Assembly (NCBI GenBank): GCA_013146195.2
Contig: CM028379.1
Location: forward strand, 110,230,168 to 110,294,167
DNA from: Codonopsis lanceolata
Lineage: Eukaryota > Streptophyta > Magnoliopsida > Asterales > Campanulaceae
Reading direction: 5' to 3'
Length of the DNA: 64,000 bases
Position 1 is the stretch's first letter; the number at the start of each line of letters is the position of its first letter. A program made the translations under genes and the position numbers. Positions 11,438 through 22,354 of the stretch are shown here, in pieces. The notes beneath the pieces are model-generated. The model had not been told where the DNA came from and did not search any database. It saw nothing but the letters and a program-made list of their open reading frames with translations.

Positions 11438-12880
11438 GAGCCCTCAACGATGGAGTCTACTGCAACCCAAGGCTTATCGAGTAGACGAACATCGTTGATA
11501 AACAATAGACTCTCCAATTTCGCTCAATTTAAGAACGGAGAATGCAATTGGTAGCAGTTATAATGCACTGTTAACATACTATCCAAACTCCATAACCTAG
11601 ACATTTTAGTCGGTTATAAAAAGTTATCGCAGTTTTAAGCAGATATGAATTTAATGTGCTCTGATGGTCGGACCTACTAATGTAGGCTGCCTACGTATTC
11701 CCTATTAAGGAAAATCAGACCAAACGTAGTTCAAGCCAAAAAACCTAAACTACAACCAAGTGAGGATGTCATGTTCTTCGGGTCAAACCCGATCGAGAAC
11801 ACAACGGAAAAAGATTTTTGTGTTTTTCGAAAAAGCCGTATTCTTCCGGTCCGAAACCGTTGTCAAATACGGTATGAAGATTTGAATGTTTTTCTGCCAC
11901 CACATTTCAACCGGTCAATACCTTGTCGTTGAAGCGTGGTAAGAGGAGTTTTCAAAGTTGTGTCTGGCTGGTCGCTGCCTTGTTTCCAGATATAACCGGA
12001 AAACTTTCAAATATCCAGAAAACTGCACTCGACCGATAAAGATCCGTCGCCGAGCACGGCAAATTAATCACTCTTCAAGTATTTTCGAAAATTGTGATGT
12101 GGAAAAAATTCTTTTTCCTTCCTTTTTTTTTCTCGCTCTCTCTGTTTTTTTTTTCTTTTCAAATATTCCTCTTTTTTGTGTTTTTGAAATATTCCTCTTT
12201 TTTTTTTTTTTGAAATATTCCTCTCTCTATTTTTTTTGTTTTTATTCGAAGAACAAAGCAAAATCTCTTTTTTTTTTAGATAAAATTTTTCCTAGAAAGG
12301 AAATTATTCTAAAGTCAATGTAAGAATACTGTACCTGACTTACCCTTTTGCGCCCAGGTGGCTGCTGCGGATTCGGCTGATCTTGGCATTTTTGCCACTC
12401 CTGTTGGGGAATTTATTCTTCCTCTGCTGGGGATTTTATTCTTGTTTTTTTTTCTTTTCTTTTCTTTTTTCTTTTTTTTTTTTTTTTGCTTTTTTTTACC
12501 CTTTTTTTTTACCCCCTGGGGGTATTATTTTCGTTGTCCTCCGGTGAATGGTCATCAATTTTGGTTAACAAGATTAACTTTGTTAACCATCCGTTAGGCT
12601 CAGGGACCATTTTGGAAGCTTTGAAACTTGAGGACCAAAGTGTCGCAGCTCCAAACTTTGGAGGGGGGAAAGGGAAAATTCCCTTTTTCTTCCCTTATAT
12701 GGACGGGAAAGGGGGGAGAAGCTTACTGCTTCTCTTTCTCTTTTCTTCCTTCTTTCTTTTCCTTTGCTCCGCCATTGTTGCGACTGCTTGTTCTTCTTTT
12801 TCTCGATTTTCTTCCGCCAACTTCAGTGTTTTACTTAGCAGATAACATCTTCTTCACGATCCAGGAAGGGGAAGGCACCA
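11438..12880 (-). other. Long 3' non-coding region of Tat element T2
   Basis: No supported gene. It holds a module with GTAGGCTGCCTACGTATTCC (near 11,682-11,705), many poly-T runs and the repeat at 12,105-12,260. ORFs here are Phe- or Lys-rich products of homopolymers. The segment is also the upstream region of the plus-strand PMD gene that starts at 12,881. Confidence 0.65.
12105..12260. repeat. T-rich minisatellite
   Basis: AAATATTCCTCTTTTTT-type units repeat three to four times. The mirror copy is at about 24,640-24,830. Confidence 0.7.
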
Positions 12881-15522
12881 ATGCACCCATAATCTGGCGA
12901 GAGGAGGAGAGAACCTCCTCGCTTGGTCCGGAATAAACTCAATTACCGGTACTCTACGAACGACTGGGGCAACATTTTGCGGGATCGGAACACGCGTGTG
13001 TCCAATCTTCCTCGCACCACTGTAAGATTTTTCTTTTTCTTGAAATTTTCCTGGCTATGTTTCAGATCTGCTAAATTTCTGCACTGTTTGGGACTTTTGG
13101 AGCATTCCTGACTTTATTAGTGATGCACATGCATGTCCTATTTATGCCTAAATGATGTAATTAAGTGGTAATGTGTGAAATTTATATGATTTATTTTTGC
13201 GATGCATGATTTGAACTAGTGGTCACTATTTGACCCTACTATGCATGATTTGTATTCTAAATTCAAACGAGGCTATACGATGCATGTTTTATGCTAAATC
13301 ACATTTTTGCACGCAATAGAATCGCGAAACGGAAATATTCTGAGTACAAATTAAATTTTTCCGAAACGCATTTCGGGCATATTTTTGGATAAAAACAGGA
13401 CAAAACAAATATTTTTAATGCCGTTAGATTCATTTTTCAAACATGCAACTGCTGCAGGGGTATAGTAAATGCCACAAAGATATTTATTTTGATGATCGGT
13501 GGTACTTTATCTTCTTTTTAGCGTACCCCTTTGGCAGCTTATTGGACAAATGAAATGCACATAATGGATGCATGAATTATTCTACTTAATGCAGATGAAA
13601 TGTAGAACAATTATAAGATGATGCATGAATGTTTTCACATTTTATTATACACATGGCAAATGCAGTCCTAATATGCATTTTTATGATATCTAAGATGCAA
13701 AACTAATTATGTATATGCAAAATAAATTACATATAAAAATTGTTGTTTTTTTTAATGTAAAAGAATGATGTTTATTTTTATGTAAATTTATGCACATGTA
13801 TGGTATGTGACAATTTAAAGAATTATTTATTTTTTTGTTATGAACAAGATTTTTTTATTTAAAAGAATTTACTATTATTATTTTTTTAAAAAAAATCATG
13901 AAGTAAAAAAAAAAACATGCAATAAGCTGTACAGAGAAGAAAATAAGGGTAGAGGGCTTACCTCTTTTTTTTTTCTTTTCAGGTTCGCAGAGAATTTGAG
14001 AGAATGCGGGTATCACTTACTAACGTGGTTGAGATTTACGCCATGCTACCCGAGGCGGCAAAGTTGTTGGTGGAGGGTTCAGGTTTCAGCGTTTTCATGC
14101 ACTCCTTCACCCACTTTACCAGCTATCTTCCCATTTTTGACGTGCTCAGGGACTTCTGGTGGGACACCACCCATACCTTTCATTTCAGCTGGGGGGAGGC
14201 GACCATGACCCCGTGTGATTTCGCCGCGATCACGGGAATTCCTACCAGTATAGGGGAGACCCTGACCCCTGACTTTACTCTCCGTCGTCGTAGGGAGGAG
14301 GTAGTGGACCTCCTGGGCTTCGAGCCTCGTTTCAAATCATTTGATGAGATTTTTATTAGCAACATTCGGAAATGGCTTCTTAATAATGCCGGGCGGATGC
14401 CGGCTGACGATAATGCTGCCATTACTCGAGTGGCAAGAGCATTTTTATTCTTCTTTCTTGGCACATCGCTCTTTGCCAACTCCTCTGTCACCCTGAGAGT
14501 TTCCGTCCTGGCTTGTTTGGCGGATTTTGATCGGATCCCTTTGTATGACTGGGGACAGGCTGGTTTGGCTGAACTGTATGTTTCCATGGATAGGGCCAGC
14601 CGGAATGACTCGCCGACTCTGAATGGGTTTGCTCCGGCGTGGGAGGTACATGACTTTTCCTGCTTTTTTCTATCTTTCTCTTTTTTTTTATTTTATTATT
14701 ATTATTTATTATTATTTTTTATTTACGCATGTATTCATTTTTTTTGACAGCATATTTATTTTCTTTTTCCTTTTTTTTTGCAGGTCTGGGCCTTCTCGTT
14801 TTTCGGATGTTCGCCGGGTCATCTCATTCGGCGGGTTTACCAGCCTCCATATCTGTCCCAATATGTTGACAGCAACAGGGTGAATCCGGCCGAGGACGGT
14901 GGTTGTAATGATAGGGAAAGAGTGCTGGAGCGAATTATTGGCTCGAGTCCTGGTTCAGTGCACTTTCTTCCCTGGGAGGGCCTGGAGGGACATTATTCTA
15001 CTACTTTGATGTTCAGCCGCTGCCGGATATTGATGGTTTCCATCATGGTGGATTCTTTGTATATGGGCGAGCGGGTGAATCGTCAGCACCAGCCTTTTCT
15101 AGTGGCTCCAGTGGTGCCTCCTCGGCCTCCTTCTTGGGTGATAGAGCCCGAGCGATTGCTCGACCGGTCTCAGTATTTGGGGAAATACCTCGTTCCCGCG
15201 ACAGACTATCCAGGGACGGCATACGAGGATTTCCTGAGATTAGAGCTGCATCCCCCTCCTCCTACTCCTGTTGTGCCCAGGCGACATTCTGATGCTTCTG
15301 CCGGGCCAGGGTCGTCTTCTTCATTTCTCGACGGGAACCTGATGTTTACGGAGCCCGATGATATTTTATCTATTTTCCAGTATGAGTGGGGTGGTGGCTT
15401 AGTAGAGCAGGTTCTTCCTGACGTCGAGATCCCGGAGGAGCGTCGTGTCCCTTGAGACACATCCACCTTTATTGTCTCTTTTCTGTATTATATTTTTTTA
15501 TGTATATATATATTTTTTATTA

Positions 15523-15553
<31 letters not shown>

Positions 15554-15884
15554 TTTTATTTTGCACACTTTTTTTTTCGAGACTAACATTTTTTTTTTTC
15601 ATTTTCATTCCTTCTCCCTTTTTTTTTAGGTGAACGTGTCTACTTATAAGAAGCTGCTGCGGGGCTTTTTAAGCATCATCAAACTATATCAGAAATTGGC
15701 TGATGAATTCTCTTGCAAGGGGAGCAGCTCAGTGCGGCGGCCCAGACGTCGAGATGACGATGATGATGATGATGGGTTGAGCCGCGGCCGGGGCAGAGGT
15801 CGGGGATCCAGAACTGGTGGCACAGCGGGTCCCAGGGTGAGGGGTGGTGGTTTTCCCAGAAGCCAGTCGTCCCGAGCACATTAG
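12881..15884 (+). CDS. Plant mobile domain (PMD) gene, antisense ORF 1 of Tat element T2
   Basis: A spliced gene model fits. Exon 1 is about 12,881-13,021 (donor GTAAGA), exon 2 is 13,983-14,645 (acceptor TTTTCAG, donor GTACAT), exon 3 starts at 14,784 (acceptor TTTGCAG), and exon 4 is 15,630-15,884 (acceptor TTTTTAG). The first two junctions are phase 0 and keep the frame; the exon 3 donor is uncertain, perhaps near 15,447. Exon 2 shows PMD hallmarks: FWWDTTHTFHFSWGEATMTP, then DFAAITGIP, the His/Phe-strand and LGLP-like pattern of this domain. The C-terminus has a seven-Asp run and an RGRGRGRG tail, which suggests nucleic-acid binding. PMD proteins occur as host MAIN/MAIL genes and inside transposons; here the gene lies antisense to Tat pol. 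The left copy has an in-frame TAA four codons after the ATG at 12,881, absent from the right copy, so the start may be at 12,923. Confidence 0.75.
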
Positions 15885-16592
15885 CTTTGGATTCCTGCGA
15901 TCATTAGTATCTTTCCCTTTCTTTTTTTTTAATTATTTTTTTTATTTTTGTAAAAGAAACCTGTACAAACAGTATGATATAATGCAATATAATGTATATG
16001 ATGCAGTATGTTACACATGCAAAAATAAATTCACACAGAAAATAAAACTATACCGGACATCTAAAATGTAATGGCACGCTGTACTTTAAGGAAAAGGATT
16101 TTTTAAGAATACACCTTTGGATTAAAGCGGGCTTTTCAGGTGATATCGGAACGGGAAAAATGGTCGAATCCCTTATTCTTTCGGCTCTGTGTGGCTGTTG
16201 AGCCCGTGCTCGTAGCCGTCTTTCATAGGCCTCCTTTTATTTTCACGATCAGACGCAAGAATAGCTAGGATGTCGGATCACCAAACCAGGATACTGGGCA
16301 GGATTTTTCACAGCACAGTGGACATCCTTTGTGCCACCATTGGGGGCTATGGTGTGGCACCAAGAAACTTCTTAGTGGCACCATAGCTTTCCTATGCGGC
16401 CACTGTTTTCTTCACTGTTTGGACACTGTGCACTGAACTGTCCGTTTTCTCAATTCGCAGTATAAATTCTGACGGAAACCAGCTCAGTTCTTCACCGATT
16501 CATTTCATTCCTTCTTTCTAAATTCACCAGCTCCTGTCTCGCTTGCCATAGCCCTTTTTTAGCCGTAACACTATTTCTCGCATCTCCTATAA
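15885..16592 (+). promoter_or_regulatory. Intergenic region with likely promoter of antisense ORF 2
   Basis: TATAAAT at 16,461-16,467 stands 132 bp before the ATG at 16,593, with no other gene between. A short hairpin is formed by GCTATGGTG (about 16,348) and CACCATAGC (about 16,379), within repeated GGCACCA motifs. This suggests that ORF 2 has its own promoter and is not read only from the LTR. That is inference from position. Confidence 0.5.
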
Positions 16593-18312
16593 ATGGCCGC
16601 CCGCATTCCTACGGCTCTGGAAATTGAGGTTTACGAAAATGCCCGGATTTCTGGATCCTTTCTTTGCGATCTGACGAAAGGGATTGGTTTGAACATCTTT
16701 TCGGCTTTAGGTGCCTTTTATCCTGGCGAAATGTCATAATTAATTGGGACATGTTGAGGGGCGCCGCCAGGTTTTGGTCTCTTGAGGATCACTTGTTTAA
16801 TTTTGGCATGAACGAGATGTGTCCCACATTCGAGGAGTTCTGTGCTATGCTTGGAGTGGCACCTACTCGCCAGATCGCGGTACCCGCCTACAGAAGGCGT
16901 CCGTACATGGCTATCCGGGAGCTCTTCAATTCTACCCGCCGAGCTACTCCAGGATTTTATAATGGGGACTCTTTCAATTTGATGGTTCTTCCTGGAGCCT
17001 TCACAGAATATATTGAAGATGACGTGGACTATCAGCGGCGTAGATTAACAGCACTTTTTCTCTGCTTGGTAGGGAGATATTTGATAGTTGGTCTACCCGG
17101 ATTAGTAGATGAGCGGGTCATAGACTTAGCATTACAGGCTCGGGATCGCCGGCTGAACATTGTTTCGGTGATTTTGGCAGAGACTTTCACGGGCTTGACT
17201 GCTTTTGCTGCTGGGAATGAAGTGTTCCCTACTGGTAGCCCCATTCTGGTTCACATGTGGCTAGAAGAGCACTTCCTTTGGGTCCAGGCTCCCGTGCCGC
17301 TCGGAGCTCCTTATGATCCCTCCTTTTATGGAATGCGCGGGCATTTTCCCCAGACTAATTATTCTGATATTGACTGGACCGATCACTTCTATCGTCGGGG
17401 CTCAATGGATATAGTCTGGGTCGTTCGCCACTGGGAGATCCGGCTTTTTCTTCGTCACTCCGATGAGTACAGCCAAGTGGTCATGTTGGGCCTTTATCGG
17501 ACTTCTTTTTACCAACCGGACCGGATCTTGCGGCAATTTGGAAGGGAGCAAGTGATCCCGGACACCTCCCGTCCTATATACATGGGAAGGGAGCTTACCG
17601 ACGATCGTCTGGGTCCCACTATCCAGGGCATGTGGCTCAGAGATGCTGAAAGACTGGAGGTAGCATACCCATATTCTGATTATATGCTCCTGTCCCTTGG
17701 GTATTTAGCGTGGGTTATGGTAGCTGCTGAGGGGCCGTCTCGCGCCATTCGGCATGTACTGAGACATTTGCTGGGCCGTCATATAACCAATGGAGTGGAT
17801 GCTCGCCTGCTGGAAGTAGGCGAGGACATTGATAGTTCAGGGTTGGTTGTTCCTCGGGCTTTGGAGGCAGAATTTCGACGGGTTCATGGCCTTAATACTC
17901 GGACGGCCCTCGATCGACGCCGCTGGTCCCAAAGAATACATCCCGCAGATTGAGTGATTTTGGTCAACAGCATAACCCATGGGAACAAGAAGCAGCTGCT
18001 CCTCCCCCTCAGACTGGTTGGGGTACTGCTCTGAGAACTGGTGGTCATGAGCCTCCGCGGCTGAGCTTGGCAAGCAGACAGGACAACCCCTGGGAACGAG
18101 AGATAGCTGTTCCTCCTCCCCCTCCTGTATGGGGTGCCGGTCTCAGAAATGATGAAGCGGGCCCGAGCAATACGGCTGCTCAGGAGAACGGAGATGCCGA
18201 TGATGAAGAGGGAGACACATCTGGTGGCTCTCATGCTGATGAGTCTAGGGCTTCTTCTGCGCCTCGCAGAAGGAGTATATGGGCCCGGCTCGGTGGACGA
18301 CGCAGGCACTGA
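16593..18312 (+). CDS. DUF7745/PMD-like protein, antisense ORF 2 of Tat element T2
   Basis: A 429-codon open frame (16,664-17,953) starts with a DWFEHLFGF segment, then ARFWSLEDHLFNFGMNE and CPTFEEFCAMLGVAP, the pattern of the PMD-related DUF7745 family found in plant transposons. The ATG at 16,593 is in a different frame that would join after a one-base shift near 16,640, in a run of four A; no ATG begins the long frame itself. After the stop at 17,951 a second frame (17,950-18,312) encodes a low-complexity tail with a repeated NPWE-x-E-x-A-x-PPP unit, acidic DDEEGD and a basic end RRRSIWARLGGRRRH. It may be the C-terminal tail of the same protein after a shift or splice. The function is unknown. 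The long open frame in an otherwise ruined element is notable. Confidence 0.7.
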
Positions 18313-18768
18313 TAGACCGCTCGGGGCTAAGGCTGCAAGAAAAGGAATTGTTTCTGGGGAAAAACAAAGGGGGTATAGGCAGTATATAGATATGTACAAT
18401 GCAAATAATGTATAATATAGACGTCTTAATAAGTATTCCTAAGTTGCACCTTAGGACCTATAAAATTATATTTTAGTGTTTTAATACGAGCTGCTTTGTC
18501 GTGGTTTTCCTCTTTTGTCAGTCGAGCCTCTGATGTGCTGAAGATTGAGGCAGTACGCTGAGAGCTTCAAATAATGCCTTCTCTCTCCCCTTTTATTTAT
18601 TATATTTTTTCATCATTTTTTTTTCAATTTTTTTCATCAATTTTTTTTTGTGCTCTAATTTTTGCCTAGGCCGCCCTTTCGGGTTTTCAACCTAGCGAGC
18701 CTTTATTGCCTAACTTTTGCCTAGGCCGCCCTTTCGGTTTTCAAATTAGCGGCCGGAGAGAGGAAGCA
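18313..18768. other. Convergent spacer between antisense ORF 2 and pol
   Basis: No gene is seen. The stretch from about 18,590 to 18,660 is T-rich with repeated TTTTTTCATCA motifs. A direct repeat of about 30 bp with GCCTAGGCCGCCCTTTCGG occurs at 18,664 and 18,719. Both the plus-strand ORF 2 and the minus-strand pol end here, so transcripts from both strands may overlap. Confidence 0.6.
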
Positions 18769-19790
18769 TTAATAGGATGGCTCAGCGTAGTACCTTTTGA
18801 GTTTGTCGAGGTTGAAAGGCTGGACAAGATCTTCCCCATCTTGGTTTGTGAGAAGCACGACACCTCCTGATCGGATCTCCTTAACAATGTACGGTCCCAT
18901 CCAGGGAGACTTCCATTTTCCCCTAGTATCAACATAACTAGGGGGTTTTTCTCGAAGCACGAGGTCTCCAACTTGGATATCACGGCCTTTGACTTTTTTA
19001 TTGAAAGCTCGGGCGATACGCCTTTGATATGCCCGGGTATGCTCCAAGGCTAACAGATGTCATTCATCAATTAGGGCTAGTTCTTCGTACCGCCCTTTGA
19101 CCCAGTCAATTTCTGCTATATCAGCTTCCATCATTACTCTCAATGATGGAATTTCCACCTCTATTGGTAGTACCGCTTCCATGCCATATGCCAGAGAGTA
19201 GGGGTAGCCCAAGTGGTGTGATCGACGCATAGCCCCAGCAGGGCTAGTGGCAATTTTTCCGCCGCCTCTTCCTCAGACGCCCATTTTTCTGATGATGTTC
19301 TCGAGAGTTTTGTTGGCTGCTTCAACGGCACCATTGGCTTGTGGCCGGTAGGGGGAGGATTTGTGTCTTTGGATCTTGAACTCGTCTAGTAGACGGTTCA
19401 CGTCCCCTTCAAAATGAGAGCCGTTGTCGGAGATGATCTCGAAAGGTACCCCGTAGCGGTATATGATATTGGCCCGAATAAATTCGGACACCTTTCGGGC
19501 GTTTAAGACCTTGTAGGAAGAAGCTTCTACCCACTTTGTGAAGTAATCGACGGCTACCAGACGTATTCATGGCATTGATCCCTTCGGTGAATTTGGCCTA
19601 TGACGCCGATACCCCATGTTGAGAAGGGCCGGGGGCCGTGGAGTTGTATAGGACGTGGGGGCACATGTTGTAGATTAGCAAAGCGCCGACATTTGTCGCA
19701 ATGTCGCACTCCACCGAATACGATTTCGAGCGCATCTAATAGTACCCTGCTGGATGACTTTCTTTGATAGCATATGGCCATTCATGTGGG
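18769..19790 (-). pseudogene. Tat pol: integrase region of T2
   Basis: Three broken frames follow in order on the minus strand. Frame 19,781-19,554 has the end of a zinc-finger (HCDKCRRF) and a start of the catalytic core. Frame 19,491-19,273 has SDNGSHFEG and the E-containing YRPQANGAVEAANKT, the second D and the E of the D,D,E triad. Frame 19,047-18,769 has the C-terminal GPYIVKEI of the GPF/Y module and ends in LKRYYAEPSY. Frameshifts or stops lie near 19,500-19,560 and 19,060-19,270, so no active protein is possible. There is no chromodomain, as expected for Tat. Confidence 0.88.
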
Positions 19791-20520
19791 GCCCACAGGT
19801 ACCACCATGTAGTTGATCCATAATTTGCTCAGCTTTGGCCTGATTGACACATAGTAAGTTGAGGCCTTGATAATGCCTCTTATACAGGCTGCCACCGCTG
19901 AGTACGAATTGGGAGGCCCATCTTCGTAGGGAGACTTTTCCCCTTTTGTCTAAGCCAGGAGGATAAATATTTTTCTCGAGCGATTTAAGATGTCAAGATA
20001 CCGTGGCTCGTGATCCGCTGTGGTCGTTGATTTTGAAACAAGATGGAGTGACCTTCTTCCCGACTATAAATGGCTGAACTTTAGTTTCGGGAATTGGACT
20101 AGTGACGCCAGAGTGGCCAGGGCATCGGCGAATTGATTCCTATCTCGTGGCAGGTAATGGAACGAGATAGAACCAAATCCGGCGGCGACTGTTATTAACT
20201 TGGCATGATAGAGCTGCAGCCGAGGATCCTGGGTCCTCCATCTTCCTTCGACTTGATTTATGATTAGGGCCGAGTCTCCATAGACTTCGAGATCTTTAGC
20301 TCCCCTTTGGAGAGCTTCTTCTAGGCCAGCAATACATGCTTCATATTCCGCCGTATTATTTGAACATTCGAACTCCAACCTTATAGCCAGCGGAGTATGA
20401 GAGTCACTGATCGACAGATTCCTATGCCAAAGCCTCTTTTGTTTGCGGCCAAAGAACATTTGCCAACAGTGTCTGGTCATGATTTCCGTGACACCTTCAT
20501 CTGGGAAACTAGGCTTAGTT
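19791..20520 (-). pseudogene. Tat pol: second (additional) RNase H domain of T2
   Basis: The frame 20,480-20,064 carries LEFECSNNTAEYEACIAGLE, then VYGDSALIINQVEGRW and HYLPRDRNQFADALATLASL. These are the E, D and D-containing strands of an RNase H lying between the first RNase H and integrase. A second RNase H of this kind is a known hallmark of the Tat lineage of Ty3/gypsy and is the best lineage evidence in the window. The stretch 19,791-20,063 is degraded linker to the integrase. Confidence 0.85.
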
Positions 20521-22080
20521 GCATCTTCGGCCTTCAGGGGTAGATCAGCTAAGTGGTCTGCAATGATGCTCCCTTTGATAGACTTGAGTGTGACATAAGT
20601 TATGTCAAACTCATTAAGAAGAAAGGACCACTTGGCCGGTCGATGATGGCTTACCGAAGATGTATTTGATAGGGTCCATCCCGGATATGAGCTTGATGGA
20701 CCTTCCTCGAGATAGGTTTTGAGCCTCCGAGTGGCCCACTAGGCCTGCAGCTTTTTTTCCGCCGAATAGTTTAGCTCGCTTCCTTGTAGCTTCCTACTTA
20801 TGAAATATATGGCATTTTCAATGTAGGAATCTTCTTTCTCTTGGGCGAGCATAGCCCCTACTGATGTGTCTGTGATAGTCAAGTATATGAGGAGAGGTTT
20901 ATGTGTATGGGGTGGAGCTAGCACAGGGGAATTGATAAGGTAGGCTTTTATTTTCTCGAAGGCTAGCCGGCACTGCGTCCCAAACTTGGTCGGTATTCTT
21001 TTTAGGAGTTTAAAGAAGGCTCACAGTGGTAGTCACCGTCCGATGAAACTACCGATGATCGCAACCGGCCTAGGAAGCCTTTGACTTCGGTGGAGTTTTC
21101 GGTCCGTGGCATTCTAGATGGCTTTGATCTTTGCCGGCTCGATCTCGATGCCTTGCTCGCTACTAAGAATCCTGTGACTTTGCCTCGTAACCCCAAATGT
21201 ACATTTGGTGGGGTTGCTTAATACTCGTGCTTCCGAGTCTTTCAAGAACTTCCGAAGATCTTTAATGTGAGCACCATCAGTAGGCCGCCGCTGAATGCAC
21301 GATCATATCATCAACATAGACCTCCATCTCTTTATGGATCATGTCATGGAAGAGGGTGGTGGCAGCCCTCTGGTAAGTGGCTCCGGCATTCTTCAATCCG
21401 AATGGCATGACAGTGTAACAATAAGTCCCCCAAGGAGTAGTGAATGAGGTCTTCTCCTGGTCTTCACGCCATTTTGATTTGTTGTATCCCAAAGATGCCG
21501 TCAACAAAGGATCGGACTTTGTGAGCTGCGATGGCATCTACCACAATGTCAATGTTGGGCGGGGAAGTCATCTTTGGGCGACGCTTTGTTGAGGCCCGCT
21601 TGCGGAAGTCTACACAGTATTCGACTTTCCCTGTTGGGCTCGGAACGGTCAGTCACTATATTGGACATGACCCAGTCGTCGGGTATTCAACTACCGAATG
21701 AAGTTGACGCCAAATGTTTCATGATTTCTTCTTTGACTTGTAGTGACCATTCGGCTTAATGTGACGGCGGAGCTTTTGTTTGACCGGGGGCGAACATCCT
21801 GCATGTGGGAATCTGGTGCTCGACTATAGCTGGATCCAGGCCGGGCATGTCTTCGTAGGACCAGGCAAAGATATCTACGAACTCTTTGAGGAGATCAATG
21901 AGTGCCTTTCTTTCTGGACCTTGGAGGTAACTACCGATTCTGATTTCTTTGACTTCATTGTCCAGCCCAGGTTGATAGTAGACAGTCTCAAGATTCCGCT
22001 AATGAATGGCTTTGTTCTCGGTACTCGATCGACTTTGCAAGCTCAGCTGCATAATTTTTATCTTTTGGGTCCATTTTATT
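20521..22080 (-). pseudogene. Tat pol: reverse transcriptase and first RNase H of T2
   Basis: The pre-RT segment near 21,905-21,790 reads FVDIFAWSYEDMPGLDP in the minus strand, the usual lead into Tat RT. The frame 21,537-21,277 has FTTPWGTYCYTVMPFGLKNAG and the catalytic YVDDMIVHS. The frame 20,924-20,739 has TDTSVGAMLAQ and NAIYFISRKLQGSELNYS of the first RNase H. Several frameshifts (near 21,540-21,780, 21,200-21,280 and 20,640-20,740) disable it. No protease or gag is present upstream; the frame fades near 22,080, close to the assembly gap. Confidence 0.88.
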
Positions 22081-22254
22081 AAATGACTCATTATCATAAT
22101 TATTATTATTTAATGCGTTTTTAAAGTAGGTGCAACTATGAATAAGCAAAGACATTCATATTATTATTAAGAAATATCAGGCTGTGGTTATTATATTGTT
22201 GAGGACCCGGGGTTTAAGATCCTCAACTACATGTGCCGGATTAGATGACCAATC
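22081..22254. other. Short AT-rich stretch before the gap
   Basis: It is possibly the continuation of Tat pol toward protease (weak Asn/Asp-rich minus-strand frame). Nothing firmer is seen. Confidence 0.3.
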
Positions 22255-22354
22255 NNNNNNNNNNNNNNNNNNNNNNNNNNNNNNNNNNNNNNNNNNNNNN
22301 NNNNNNNNNNNNNNNNNNNNNNNNNNNNNNNNNNNNNNNNNNNNNNNNNNNNNN
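22255..22354. other. Assembly gap, exactly 100 N
   Basis: A run of 100 N, the usual placeholder for a gap of unknown size. The right arm of the inverted repeat begins exactly at its right edge. Confidence 1.

Larger units (their letters stand above)
3759..14640. repeat. Left arm of giant inverted repeat
   Basis: Read on the minus strand, this segment matches 22,355-33,014 in order and content: Tat LTR, envelope-like ORF, chimeric LTR, Tat LTR, non-coding 3' region, PMD gene exons 1-2. Matching landmarks are 5,787/31,173, 7,489/29,464, 9,652/27,296, 11,437/25,483, 13,022/23,952 and about 14,633/22,355. The arms differ by scattered substitutions and many one-base indels. Confidence 0.93.

Noticed and set aside
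12064..12845. Phe-rich and Lys-rich ORFs on both strands
   Set aside because: Made by T homopolymers in a non-coding region; the mirror copies have different frame breaks.
16593..18312. ORF 2 as an ordinary single-copy host PMD gene (MAIN/MAIL type)
   Set aside because: It lies between Tat pol and a Tat 3' LTR, with a second PMD gene in tandem. Position fits element cargo better than a captured locus, although this cannot be excluded without genome copy number.
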